From: Phycisphaerae bacterium
GTDB lineage: Bacteria; Planctomycetota; Phycisphaerae; UBA1845; JAFGLZ01
Direction: 5' to 3'
NCBI GenBank assembly: GCA_016927755.1
Contig: JAFGLZ010000253.1
Span: 1 to 49,419, forward strand
Length of the DNA stretch: 49,419 bases
Shown here piece after piece: positions 41,419 through 49,419 of this stretch. Below the pieces are notes generated by a model. The model did not search any database. It was not told the origin of the DNA and saw nothing but the letters and a program-made list of their open reading frames with translations. Positions within the stretch are counted from its first letter, which is position 1. Each line of letters begins with the position of its first letter. Position numbers and translations under genes: made by a program.

Positions 41419-43440
41419 ATGACACGAGCCGTCGCGGAGGTCCTGTTGGTCATGCTCGCCGGCGCTTCAGCGAAAGAGGATCTCACGGTCCTGCCCGACA
41501 GGCTGAACGGCGTCGTGCCCGGTCGGATGATGGAGGCGTACCTGCACCGACTCGCCCACGCGGCGCTGGACCGTCGAGACGCATCCTACGAACAGCTCCA
41601 TACGCCGGATGATCTTGCCGCCCACGCGCAGCGCATGCGAGCGTTCTTGCTCGAGCAACTGGATCTGCCCGAACGAACGCCCCTCAATGCCAAGGTGGTC
41701 GGCCGTGTCGACGGCCACGGGCATCGTATCGAGAAGATCCTTTTCGAGAGCCAGCCGCGACACTTCGTCACGGGGCTGCTGTATCTGCCGCCCGGCGACG
41801 GTCCCCATCCCGCCGTCCTCGTCCTCTGCGGACATACGGCCATCGGCAAAGGCAAGGAGGGCTACCACGATCTCTGCGCCCTGCTGGCCGCGAACGGTCT
41901 AGCCGCCATGTGCTTCGACCCCATCGGCCAGGGGGAGCGGCATCAAATCCTCTCGCCGGACGGGACCCCCCGGTTCTACCCGTCGTTCGAGCACATGCTG
42001 ATGGGGGTAGGAAGCATCCTGCTCGGCAGGAACACCGCTACTTATTACATCTGGGACGGCATCCGGGCGATTGACTACCTCTGCGCGCGGTCGGACGTCG
42101 ATCCCAAGCGGATCGGTTGCACGGGCGGTTCCGGCGGCGGGACTCAGACAGCCTATCTGATGGCTCTGGATGAACGGGTCCGCTGCGCGGCCCCCCGAAA
42201 CTACATGACGAGCCTCCGACGGCTGATCGAGACGGAGGGCCCCCAGGACGCCGAACAGAACATCCACCGCCAGCTCGCCGCGGGGATGGCGCACGGGGAT
42301 TTCATCCTGACGTTCGCGCCGAGGCCCGTGATCATCCTGGCCACGACCAAGGACTTCTTCGACATCCGGGGCGCGTGGGAGACGTTCCGTGAGGCCAAGC
42401 GTGCCTATACGCGACTCGGCGTGCCGGAGCGGGTCGATCTGATCGAGGGTGATGCCGGCCACGGAGGGACGCCGGAGATGTACGCCGGACTGGTGCGGTG
42501 GATGCGGCGGTGGTTGATGAAGGTCGACTCGGCGGAGATCACGGAACATCGCGGGCACGGCGTCCCGCCGGACGCGCTTCGCTGCACGGCGCAAGGCCAG
42601 ACCCTTCTGATCGAGGGGGCCCGAAGCGTCTACGACCTCAACATGCAACTCGAACAGCGTCTGAAGCAACACCGCCAGTCATCGTGGAAATCCGCGCCGC
42701 CAGAAGGACTCCTGGCCAAGGTTCGACAGATCGCGGGGATTCGGCTGCCGGCGGATCTGCCCGCGACGCGGCATCAAGCATGCGGACGAGTTCAACGTCC
42801 CGGTTACCACATCGACAAGCTAACCATCGAGCCCGAGGAAGGGATCGTCTTGTCCGCGCTGCTGTTCATCCCGAAGGACGCGAGCGGCGACGCGTATCTG
42901 TACGTGCATGGCGAGGGCAAGCACGTCGACGCATGCCCGGGCGGTCGGATCGAAAAGCTCGCCCTGGCCGGGCATGTCGTCCTGGCGGTCGATCTTCGCG
43001 GAATCGGCGAGACCGCCCGGACCGAATGCGAGGACCGCTACGACGACGTGTTCGGATTGGACTGGAAAGAATGGTTCCTGGCCTACATGCTGGGCCGATC
43101 GTATGTCGGGATGCGGGCCGAGGACGTCCTGGCCTCAGCTCGATTCCTCGGGAGCCACGACGGCGGCCCCCCATCGAAACGCGTCCACCTGGTGGCGATC
43201 GGCCAGGTGGTCCCCCCGGCGCTTCACGCGGCGGCGGTCGCGCCGGACCTGTTCGCCTCGGTAACGCTCGAGAAGGGTCTTACATCCTGGTCGGACCTCG
43301 TCGGATCGCCGCTGGCTCGGAATCAGTTGGTCAATGCCGTCCACGGCGCTCTGCGATCTTACGACCTGACCGATCTGGCGGCCACGCTCCCTGCCGGGAA
43401 GATCCGCCTTGTTGTTCCGGCCGAGCCGATCTCTCAGTGA
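41419..43440 (+). CDS. Two-domain alpha/beta hydrolase (acetyl xylan esterase-like)
   Basis: A 673-residue protein from ATG 41419, with a short export-like start (VAEVLLVMLAGASA). The first alpha/beta-hydrolase domain is complete: RIGCTGGSGGGTQTAYLMA with nucleophile Ser238, Asp312 or Asp315 near KDFFDIRG, and His348 in GDAGHGG; AGHIP-type context fits acetyl xylan or carbohydrate esterases. A second hydrolase-like domain (about residues 470-673; ILSALLFIPKD-type strand, AGHVVLAVDLRGIG, AIGQVVPPAL) has no serine at the nucleophile elbow. It probably removes acyl groups from polysaccharide. It begins 27 bp after the HEAT protein. Confidence 0.83.
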   Translation: MTRAVAEVLLVMLAGASAKEDLTVLPDRLNGVVPGRMMEAYLHRLAHAALDRRDASYEQLHTPDDLAAHAQRMRAFLLEQLDLPERTPLNAKVVGRVDGHGHRIEKILFESQPRHFVTGLLYLPPGDGPHPAVLVLCGHTAIGKGKEGYHDLCALLAANGLAAMCFDPIGQGERHQILSPDGTPRFYPSFEHMLMGVGSILLGRNTATYYIWDGIRAIDYLCARSDVDPKRIGCTGGSGGGTQTAYLMALDERVRCAAPRNYMTSLRRLIETEGPQDAEQNIHRQLAAGMAHGDFILTFAPRPVIILATTKDFFDIRGAWETFREAKRAYTRLGVPERVDLIEGDAGHGGTPEMYAGLVRWMRRWLMKVDSAEITEHRGHGVPPDALRCTAQGQTLLIEGARSVYDLNMQLEQRLKQHRQSSWKSAPPEGLLAKVRQIAGIRLPADLPATRHQACGRVQRPGYHIDKLTIEPEEGIVLSALLFIPKDASGDAYLYVHGEGKHVDACPGGRIEKLALAGHVVLAVDLRGIGETARTECEDRYDDVFGLDWKEWFLAYMLGRSYVGMRAEDVLASARFLGSHDGGPPSKRVHLVAIGQVVPPALHAAAVAPDLFASVTLEKGLTSWSDLVGSPLARNQLVNAVHGALRSYDLTDLAATLPAGKIRLVVPAEPISQ

Positions 43441-43470
43441 GTGGACCGCTGATTCGCGGAAGTCTTGCCC

Positions 43471-44175
43471 ATGAAAAAGGCCGTCCTGTTTGATCTTGGA
43501 AACACGCTCGTGGCCTATTACGGTCGGGACGAGTGGCCTGGAATCCTGGCCGAGTCCATCCGAGAGGTAACGTCCCTTCTCGAGGAACGGGGCCTCTACC
43601 GAATCGACCCCGCGTCGCTGCCGGATCGCATCCAGCGCGAGCGCGTGGAGGCGGATGATTACCGCGTCAGGCCTCTGGAAGGCAGACTCTCACGGATCTT
43701 CGAGCTCGCCCCGGATGCGATGGCGTCGGAGCTGGGCGACGAGCTATCCCGGCGGTTCCTCCGACCGACGTTCGCGCTGGCGCGTCGGTACGACGACGCG
43801 CTGCCGGTGCTGGGCGAACTCCGCCAGCGGGGACTGAGGACGGCGATCCTGTCCAACTCGCCCTGGGGCAGCCCTCCGGAGCCCTGGCGGGAAGAGGTCG
43901 ACCGACACGGGCTGACCGCCGCCGTGGACGCCGTGGCGTTCTGTCGAGACGTCGGCTACCGCAAACCGGCGCCCCAGGGCTTCCGCCACGTCATGAGTCT
44001 GCTGGACGTCGATGCCGGGGAGTGCGTGTTCGTCGGCGACGATCCGCGGTGGGATCTGGCCGGTCCGCGCGGGGTGGGGATGGAGGCGATTCTGATCGAT
44101 CGGACGGGCGTCGCGAATCCCGCCGGCGCGGACGTCGTCACTGATCTGACGTCGCTGCTGACAAGAGTATCGTGA
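43471..44175 (+). CDS. HAD-superfamily hydrolase
   Basis: A 234-residue phosphatase-type HAD protein from ATG 43471, with GGAAG 9 bases upstream. Motif I is AVLFDLGNTLV (Asp nucleophile; the second acid is replaced by asparagine), motif II is TAILSNSPWG, motif III RKPAPQGF with the lysine, and motif IV CVFVGDDPRWDLAG. The second Asp of motif I, normally the acid/base, is Asn, which often marks dehalogenase- or non-phosphatase-like members. Probably a phosphatase or haloacid-type enzyme of unknown substrate. Confidence 0.88.
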   Translation: MKKAVLFDLGNTLVAYYGRDEWPGILAESIREVTSLLEERGLYRIDPASLPDRIQRERVEADDYRVRPLEGRLSRIFELAPDAMASELGDELSRRFLRPTFALARRYDDALPVLGELRQRGLRTAILSNSPWGSPPEPWREEVDRHGLTAAVDAVAFCRDVGYRKPAPQGFRHVMSLLDVDAGECVFVGDDPRWDLAGPRGVGMEAILIDRTGVANPAGADVVTDLTSLLTRVS

Positions 44176-44252
44176 GGCATCCGGAAGGTCCTTCCCGAGC
44201 GAAGGCCCAGAACCCGCGAAAAGATGCTTTGTTCCTGAATGATTATTAACTA

Positions 44253-44289
44253 ATCGATCAGCGTGTGATCGATAAAAGCTATATCGATA
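44253..44289. promoter_or_regulatory. Inverted repeats upstream of the winged-helix regulator
   Basis: A perfect 8-bp inverted repeat ATCGATCA (44253-44260) / TGATCGAT (44266-44273) with a 5-base gap is followed by the palindrome TATCGATA (44282-44289). It lies in an AT-rich island about 73-110 bp before the regulator start and is likely its own operator or promoter region. Confidence 0.65.
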
Positions 44290-44361
44290 AGTGGGCGCTC
44301 GGTTGATTCACTAAGCCTCCGGGGTTACCCCTGCCACCCGGCCCGCATAAGGAGGAGTTCC

Positions 44362-45024
44362 ATGCCACGCAAGCGCACTGGCCCCACCCACAAGGTCAAG
44401 ACGCCAGCGAGGCGCGGGCAACAACCTTCATCGCTCAACGAGCAGCAGCGAACCGATATCGCGCGCCAGCTCCTCCAACATCCCGTACGGCTGCGAATCG
44501 TCGCCTGGCTGGCCGGACAGGGCTCGATTCACACCCAACGGGAAATCGGCAAGGCGTTGTCGCTCTCCAACGCGGCCGTGCACTATCACCTCAAGCGGCT
44601 CGAACGCGCCGGCATGGTGACGTTGGAGGGGATGCGTCCGGGCCCGAACAGCATCACGGAGAAGCTCTACGGCTCGCGGCCCGACGTGTGGCGAGAGGCG
44701 GTGAAGCTCAACGAGGCCGATCGTTCGGCCGCCTACCTGGACTACGCCCTTGCGTGCATGGCTGAGATGCACCGAGAGGGCGCTGAGCTGGCCAAGGCCG
44801 ATTGGCAGGAGCATCCCTTCGGCATCGGATGCTATGAGGCCTATGCGTCGCCCGAGGACGTCAGGAGACTCACTCGTCGATTGCTGAAGATCGTTGAGGC
44901 GTTTCATCGGGAGCACGGCAGGCCCGGCAAGGGCCGCCAACCCGTGGCGATTACGCTGGGTCTGCTCGGTTCCGGGGGGGCCGGCTGGTCAGGAGCGGGC
45001 AGAGCATTCAGTAGCTGGGCGTAA
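44362..45024 (+). CDS. Winged-helix (ArsR-like) transcriptional regulator
   Basis: A 220-residue protein with an ideal AAGGAGGAG site before ATG 44362. After a basic lead (residues 1-25), residues 30-100 form the winged helix: QLLQHPVRLRIVAWLAGQG, REIGKALSLSNAAVHYHLKRLERAGMV. The C-terminal part (LNEADRSAAYLDYALACMAEMH, and GIGCYEAYA) is a helical effector or dimer domain of the kind in HTH_20 regulators. It would bind the inverted repeat upstream. Its position before the PEP-CTERM genes is suggestive, but they are 250 bp away and no direct link is shown. Confidence 0.9.
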   Translation: MPRKRTGPTHKVKTPARRGQQPSSLNEQQRTDIARQLLQHPVRLRIVAWLAGQGSIHTQREIGKALSLSNAAVHYHLKRLERAGMVTLEGMRPGPNSITEKLYGSRPDVWREAVKLNEADRSAAYLDYALACMAEMHREGAELAKADWQEHPFGIGCYEAYASPEDVRRLTRRLLKIVEAFHREHGRPGKGRQPVAITLGLLGSGGAGWSGAGRAFSSWA

Positions 45025-45273
45025 CCGCTTTCGTCCCGTACCAGGACACACCTCGTTGAATCCCAGGGGGATGGAGGCGGCCCGACGGCCCGGGGCGAGA
45101 GAACATCTTCTGCCCAAAACCCCTTGCAGATCGCACAATTCCGTGTACACTTTATATGGAAGGATGTACTAGGCCCAAGCGGGCCTTTGTGGTCAGGCAG
45201 GAGGAGGGGAGCCCGCCGCTCTATGCGTGCCCCCCGGCAATCGCACAGTCACTTCCCAATGGAGGGAGCAGAG

Positions 45274-45975
45274 ATGAAACCCATCCACGTTGCAGCCGTT
45301 CTGTGCCTCTTGGCGGTACCCGCGTTGGGCGACCCCGTGTTATATGACTTCGACGTGGTCTCGGGCACCATATCTCTCGATACCGAACCCAACGGGCTCA
45401 TCGCGCCCGACCCGGTCACCGTGAACGCGGACGGCACGTTCGCCATTACCATCTTCCAGAGCAATGGCCACGTGGACTGCAGCGATACGTTCCTCTTGGA
45501 AGATGCGCGTGTCTACAATGCCGAGACTATTCAATTCGTTCTTGCGGGGGGATTGGCTACCGCGACGATCCAGCCGGGAAGCCTGGAGTTCCTGGACTTC
45601 GCGCCGGACTGCCCCGCCCATATCGGCGTCGGGGGCCAAGCTTGTGCCAATGCGGATGCGCTGGTGGGTATTACCGACTTGCTCGTGACCGGCCTGACGA
45701 GTACGCCCTTTACGACCGTGACGTGGGCGGGAACGCTGCTTCCCTTCAATCTGTCGTTCACCACCTCGGTCATGGCCAGCGACGTGCTCTGGGTGACGCT
45801 GAACGGAACGTTCCCGTGGGAGACCGTGAATATCGATATCAGCTCAACGATAACGCTCGACCTCATCATCGACGTGGTGGGGACGGCGCACATGGTCCCC
45901 GATCCCGCGCTGGGTGGTTTGACGGTGCTCGGCGTGTCGGCGGCGGCTCTATGGCTCCGGCGACGCCGTGCCTGA
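45274..45975 (+). CDS. PEP-CTERM-type sorted protein, copy 1
   Basis: A 233-residue exported protein; ATG 45274 follows GGAGGGAGCAGAG. The signal peptide is residues 1-20 (VAAVLCLLAVPALG). The mature part is a beta-rich domain. The C-terminus is VPDPALGGL, a hydrophobic helix (TVLGVSAAALWL) and RRRRA, the layout of exosortase (PEP-CTERM) sorting signals, with VPDP in place of the more usual VPEP. It is a tandem paralogue of the next gene. It would be released or anchored at the surface. No exosortase gene is in the window. Confidence 0.88.
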   Translation: MKPIHVAAVLCLLAVPALGDPVLYDFDVVSGTISLDTEPNGLIAPDPVTVNADGTFAITIFQSNGHVDCSDTFLLEDARVYNAETIQFVLAGGLATATIQPGSLEFLDFAPDCPAHIGVGGQACANADALVGITDLLVTGLTSTPFTTVTWAGTLLPFNLSFTTSVMASDVLWVTLNGTFPWETVNIDISSTITLDLIIDVVGTAHMVPDPALGGLTVLGVSAAALWLRRRRA

Positions 45976-46282
45976 TGCCAATGAGGCGTCTCTTGCCCCA
46001 GCCGCAACAGCCGGTTGGCCGGCGGACGTGAGCGGCCGGGGCCACCGCTCGTTCGTTGCGACTCGGCAGCCGATCCCCCGACTTGATAGACTTTATCACT
46101 TGGTGAAGTGTGGCATTGAGTTACTTTTCCACTGATCCTCTTTGACGGTCGATCGTCTCGGTGGTAGACTGAAACTAGGGCAAGGGAACGGAGTAGGAGG
46201 GTTGCACACCTCCATCGGCAGGCAGGCCGATCGTGTATCTCACCCACGAGGTTCCCATTTCTGGTTGAAAGGGGCAAGAGCG

Positions 46283-46993
46283 ATGAAACTGGCGAGCATT
46301 GGTTTCGTACTGTGTCTGTTTTCGGCCTCGGCACTCGGCGGAATGGACACGTATCAGTTCGACGTGACCTCGGGAACGTTAACACTAGACGTGATCCCGA
46401 ACAACATCGTGAGTCCAGATCCGGCGATTGTACCGCTAGGCGGCACGTTCTCGATCGACATCGAAGGCACGGGCGAAGATGCCCACATTGCCGTCAGCAA
46501 TTCCTTCGCCTTGAACGATCTAGGCCTGGGGAACACCAGCCAGATCCAACTCGTCCTCTCGGGCCTAGCCACGCTCACGATCCCCGCGGGGAAGCTAGAG
46601 TTCATCAGCTTCGCTCCCGAGGGCCCCGGTCACATCGGCACCGGCGGGGCCGCGACCGTCAACACCGATGTCCTTATGCGGATTTCCGACGCAACAATCC
46701 TAGGCGGCCTGGGCTCGTCGCCCTACAGCACGTCGCAATGGGCGGGCGAGTTGATTCCCATCAGCCTGACGTTCAGCACCTCCGTATCCCGCTCGGATAC
46801 CATTCAAGTCGCGATGTCTGGGACGTGGTCGTACGAGACGGCAATCTCCGACATCAGCCAGACGCTGACGCTGGACATGATCATCGACGTCGTCGGTACG
46901 GCCCACGTCCCCGATCCCGCGCTCGGCGGACTGGTGGGTCTGGGAGTATCCGGCGGCCTGGCATGGCTTCGACGTCGCAGGATTCGCCGCTAG
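46283..46993 (+). CDS. PEP-CTERM-type sorted protein, copy 2
   Basis: A 236-residue paralogue of the preceding gene with AAAGGGG before ATG 46283. Signal peptide MKLASIGFVLCLFSASALGG, then a beta-rich domain with the same landmarks as copy 1 (YQFDVTSGTLTLD, APEGPGHIGTGG, WAGELIPISLTFSTSV, DIIIDVVGTAH-type end), and the tail VPDPALGGL, GVSGGLAWL, RRRRIRR. Conservation across both copies, including the sorting tail, indicates a duplication with both kept in frame. A strong hairpin at 47062-47096 probably ends this transcript. Confidence 0.88.
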   Translation: MKLASIGFVLCLFSASALGGMDTYQFDVTSGTLTLDVIPNNIVSPDPAIVPLGGTFSIDIEGTGEDAHIAVSNSFALNDLGLGNTSQIQLVLSGLATLTIPAGKLEFISFAPEGPGHIGTGGAATVNTDVLMRISDATILGGLGSSPYSTSQWAGELIPISLTFSTSVSRSDTIQVAMSGTWSYETAISDISQTLTLDMIIDVVGTAHVPDPALGGLVGLGVSGGLAWLRRRRIRR

Positions 46994-47061
46994 TTCGGGG
47001 AAGAGACACGGATCGGTCACGTTGGTCCGACAGATGGCCTTGGACCTCATTCCGCACAGCA

Positions 47062-47096
47062 AAACGCCCCGCGACGACACTCACCGCGGGGCGTTT
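47062..47096. terminator. Strong bidirectional hairpin terminator
   Basis: AAACGCCCCGCG (47062-47073) pairs perfectly with CGCGGGGCGTTT (47085-47096), giving a 12-bp GC-rich stem with an 11-base loop and TTT after it on the plus strand (TTTT on the minus strand). It lies 68 bp after the second PEP-CTERM gene. Confidence 0.9.
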
Positions 47097-47099
47097 CAT

Positions 47100-47145
47100 T
47101 GCGCGAGGCCGGACTCGAACCGGCACGGGCTTCCACACACAATCC
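47100..47145 (-). pseudogene. tRNA 3'-half remnant
   Basis: On the minus strand the T-arm GCCGG-TTCGAGT-CCGGC and acceptor 3' strand CTCGCGC are perfect, but no matching 5' acceptor (GCGCGAG) or D-arm was found within 100 bp. It is directly beside the terminator. It could be a decayed tRNA or an integration scar; no integrase gene is near. Confidence 0.6.
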
Positions 47146-47311
47146 AAGGACATCGAGGTGCTGATGAACTTGCCGGACAAGTGGGTAGACCGGGTGAAAC
47201 CCCACACGTGAATGACGACGTGACCGGCCGTTCTCCCTTGATCTGGGGACGCGCTTCGGTAAGCTGGCTCGTTGACGCCAGGTAAATGGGCAATGTCCGG
47301 CTGAGGAAACG

Positions 47312-49210
47312 ATGCGTCAGCGGAATCATCGAGGAGTTCTGGTCGCAGCCTCGGTCTTCGTAGCGTCACTCATCTATCTGGGTAGAGGCGTTCATGTGGG
47401 CGTTGGGGGAGGTGACGAGCCTGCCTTTCACACGGACGAAGCCCATAAGCTCAGCGAGTCATTCTATTTTCACCTGCTCTTCGAAGAGAGGGACATCGAT
47501 CACCCGCTCTGGACACAAGACTTCTACGCAAGGACGAATCCCCCTGTTGCCAAGTACATCTTCGGAGCGGTTCTCATGGCAACAGGACAGCGCGTCAGTG
47601 ACCTGGAATTGCAGGTCCAATTCGAGAACCTCTGGGACCGGCCCACCGAGCTTCGAGCACTCGTTCCCGACGCGATGCTTCGCGTCACGCGAGCCATGAG
47701 CGTCGTCTGCGGTTCGCTCATCGCGGCCATTCTTGCCCTGACTGCCTATCGGATCGGGGGCATTGCCGCGGCAATCATCGCTCCTGTCATGTTCTTGGGC
47801 GATACGTTCGTCTCCTGCTACCTGCAGCGCGGCCTGGGCGACGGCCTTCTGATCTTCCACGTTCTCGCGATCCTCCCCGCCTCCTATTGGGCAGCCACGG
47901 TCCTTCTCCGCCACTGGCGAAACCTCTCGACGCCCGACAGTCCTGTTCGGTGGATTCGTCTGCTGACGGCGACGATTCTCGTTCCGGGGCTCATTGCGGC
48001 CTTGGCGGCGGGTACGAAGTTGAATGGAGGCCTGGCACTCCTGGCATATGGCGGAGGCCTCCTTCTCGCCGCTGCAGTCGCGCCCGTGAATGAACCGATC
48101 TGGCGAAGACTGGCGCTGGTGGTTGCCGTGCTCCTCGGCGCATCGGTGGTAGCGGCCGCGTTGTTTGTAGCCGTCAATCCTTACTACTATCACCATCCAG
48201 GACAACGGCTCATCGAGACCATCCGAACGTGTCGTGATTGGGTGATCGCGATGCAAATCCGTCCGGGCACCGGCCTTTTTCCCTGGCATCAGCGTGTGGC
48301 GGCGATTGGGTACTTCTGCATGAGATCGCCCATGATGCCGTTGGTCAAATGCCTCGGTACCGTCGGTCAGTGGATCGTAGCGCTGGGATTCGTTCTCGGA
48401 CTCATTGGTCTTCCGGCGGCATTCCTGCCAGTTCGTCAACCGTCAACGCTCAACTCACGGGCGCTTCGTACTGCCGCTTGGGCAATGGCCGCCGGCTCCT
48501 GGACGATTGTCGTGCTGCTTGGAACGTCGCTGTGGTTACCTCTCTTGTGGGACCGGTATCTACTGCTTCCCTATGCGGCTGTTTGCCTCATCGTGGCCAT
48601 CGGCCTGGCGCATCTTCCCGCAGCCTGTCGGGCCGTCGTCCACGTCCTTCGAACCAAGACCCATCGACAAGGGTCGCCTCGGACGATAGCGCTTGCCTCT
48701 CTGGTCGTGATTTCTTGGGTGCTTCTGGGGCCCACCGACCTGGTTGTCAATGTGGCGTTGCTGAACCCGATGTCGCTGGAATGTGGAAGCGAGTCCGTTC
48801 GTTGTCGCCGATACGCTGCGGCCGCGCAAGGCCAACCAGGCTCAACGATCATCCGCCACAACTACGGGCTGGCCCTGATGGATCGGAGGGAGTACACACA
48901 AGCGGCTATCGAGATCGAGGCGGCCCGACTGCTCTTGGGGGATCGCGCCGAAGACCCGATCACGGTGAGCGTCCAACGCTGCTGTCTGCTGCACGATCTT
49001 GCCGAAGCGCGACTGCGTTCCGGCGATCTACCGGGGGCTGCCGACGCACTTCGCGGTCACATTGCCGAGGTCCAACGGATCGAAGACCGTATTCGGCCTC
49101 GGGATGAACGTGTGCGCACGGAGTTCAGCCGCATCGTCGCCGAGCGACGGGGGTACTTGGCGCAACCGGCGCCCCGGACCCTTGAGCCCACAGGCTCTCA
49201 TTCCCAATGA
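47312..49210 (+). CDS. GT-C-type membrane glycosyltransferase-like protein with TPR-like tail
   Basis: A 632-residue membrane protein. The first loop after the opening helix has FHTDEAHKLSES, with the aspartate-glutamate pair typical of PMT/ArnT GT-C transferases, and TNPPVAKYIFG follows. About nine membrane segments lie between residues 130 and 480. The last 130 residues (HNYGLALMDRREYTQAAIEIEAARLLL, VQRCCLLHDLAEARLRSGDLPGAADAL) are a TPR-like helical region. Such enzymes transfer sugars from lipid carriers to proteins or lipids on the outer side of the membrane. Donor and acceptor are unknown. A link with surface decoration of the nearby PEP-CTERM proteins is possible. Confidence 0.82.
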   Translation: MRQRNHRGVLVAASVFVASLIYLGRGVHVGVGGGDEPAFHTDEAHKLSESFYFHLLFEERDIDHPLWTQDFYARTNPPVAKYIFGAVLMATGQRVSDLELQVQFENLWDRPTELRALVPDAMLRVTRAMSVVCGSLIAAILALTAYRIGGIAAAIIAPVMFLGDTFVSCYLQRGLGDGLLIFHVLAILPASYWAATVLLRHWRNLSTPDSPVRWIRLLTATILVPGLIAALAAGTKLNGGLALLAYGGGLLLAAAVAPVNEPIWRRLALVVAVLLGASVVAAALFVAVNPYYYHHPGQRLIETIRTCRDWVIAMQIRPGTGLFPWHQRVAAIGYFCMRSPMMPLVKCLGTVGQWIVALGFVLGLIGLPAAFLPVRQPSTLNSRALRTAAWAMAAGSWTIVVLLGTSLWLPLLWDRYLLLPYAAVCLIVAIGLAHLPAACRAVVHVLRTKTHRQGSPRTIALASLVVISWVLLGPTDLVVNVALLNPMSLECGSESVRCRRYAAAAQGQPGSTIIRHNYGLALMDRREYTQAAIEIEAARLLLGDRAEDPITVSVQRCCLLHDLAEARLRSGDLPGAADALRGHIAEVQRIEDRIRPRDERVRTEFSRIVAERRGYLAQPAPRTLEPTGSHSQ

Positions 49211-49391
49211 GGACGCTGAGCAACACGGGGTCGCAGCCCATTCAGGGATTCCAGTGAGAGTGATCAACGGGCGAGCGTACGAAGCCGGCCCGATATCCAT
49301 CCTCTGCATGTTGTCGTAGAGATCCGGTGGAACGTGTCCGCTTAACGAACCGCATCTATGCGCCGCCGGGGTTGCGCGGCATGATGGGGGC

Positions 49392-49419
49392 ATGAGCAAG
49401 CGAGGCGTGTCGGCGGAAC
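49392..49419 (+). CDS. Possible start of a further gene, cut by the window edge
   Basis: ATG 49392, preceded by a G-rich stretch (GGGGG), begins MSKRGVSAE and is open to the edge. Only nine codons are visible, so this is a guess. Confidence 0.3.

Overview
The window is GC-rich, gene-dense bacterial DNA that looks like a planctomycete, probably of the Phycisphaerae type. This is an inference from content: many exported carbohydrate-active or beta-helix proteins, Tat-exported sialidase and phosphatase homologues, PEP-CTERM-type proteins, an RHS protein carrying a dockerin-like calcium repeat, ECF sigma factors, and multi-PAS sensor kinases. No rRNA, CRISPR array or prophage was seen.

Layout. 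1-1.4 kb: 5' end of an exported protein and a TacA/TacT-like toxin-antitoxin pair with a likely operator. 1.6-4.6 kb: a secreted beta-helix protein and a tetrapyrrole-methylase-fold protein with a lipoprotein-type signal. 4.7-9.1 kb: a small DUF2442 protein and the bacterial RNA-repair pair Hen1/Pnkp, translationally coupled. 9.2-14.4 kb: a rearranged accessory segment. It holds a truncated exported protein whose last residues copy the end of a nearby glycosidase gene, an IS5-type element with split transposase frames, an RHS toxin fragment without its 5' part, an immunity gene, and an arabinofuranosidase-like gene. 14.5-15.3 kb: a VapB-like antitoxin with a broken PIN toxin. 15.4-21.6 kb: a sensor kinase, a sialidase, a FucI-like exported protein and an exported phosphodiesterase/phosphatase. 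22.2-25.1 kb: a three-gene ECF sigma operon flanked by inverted copies of a two-hairpin repeat, a cupin, and an ECF sigma factor fused to HEAT repeats. 25.2-28 kb: an odd tRNA-like gene, an ICMT-type methyltransferase, a NUDIX hydrolase, an OsmC protein and an orphan AbrB-type antitoxin. 28.2-33.8 kb: a PfkB kinase, an OPA-type transporter, and two tandem zinc-ribbon membrane paralogues, the first split by an in-frame TAA. 34.5-40.3 kb: a multi-PAS histidine kinase with two overlapping response regulators (HDOD and degenerate HD). 40.5-45 kb: a membrane HEAT protein, a two-domain esterase, a HAD hydrolase and a winged-helix regulator behind a strong inverted repeat. 45.3-49.4 kb: two tandem PEP-CTERM-type paralogues, a terminator, a tRNA-like remnant and a GT-C-type membrane protein.

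The clearest functional units are Hen1-Pnkp (repair and 3' methylation of cut RNA), the PAS kinase/HDOD/HD operon (one phosphorelay), the ECF operon (envelope signalling) and the RHS toxin/immunity remnant. The best candidates for something undescribed are the exported methylase-fold lipoprotein, the sigma-HEAT fusion, the tRNA-like gene with an enlarged anticodon arm, and the repeat-mediated scrambling around the RHS locus.
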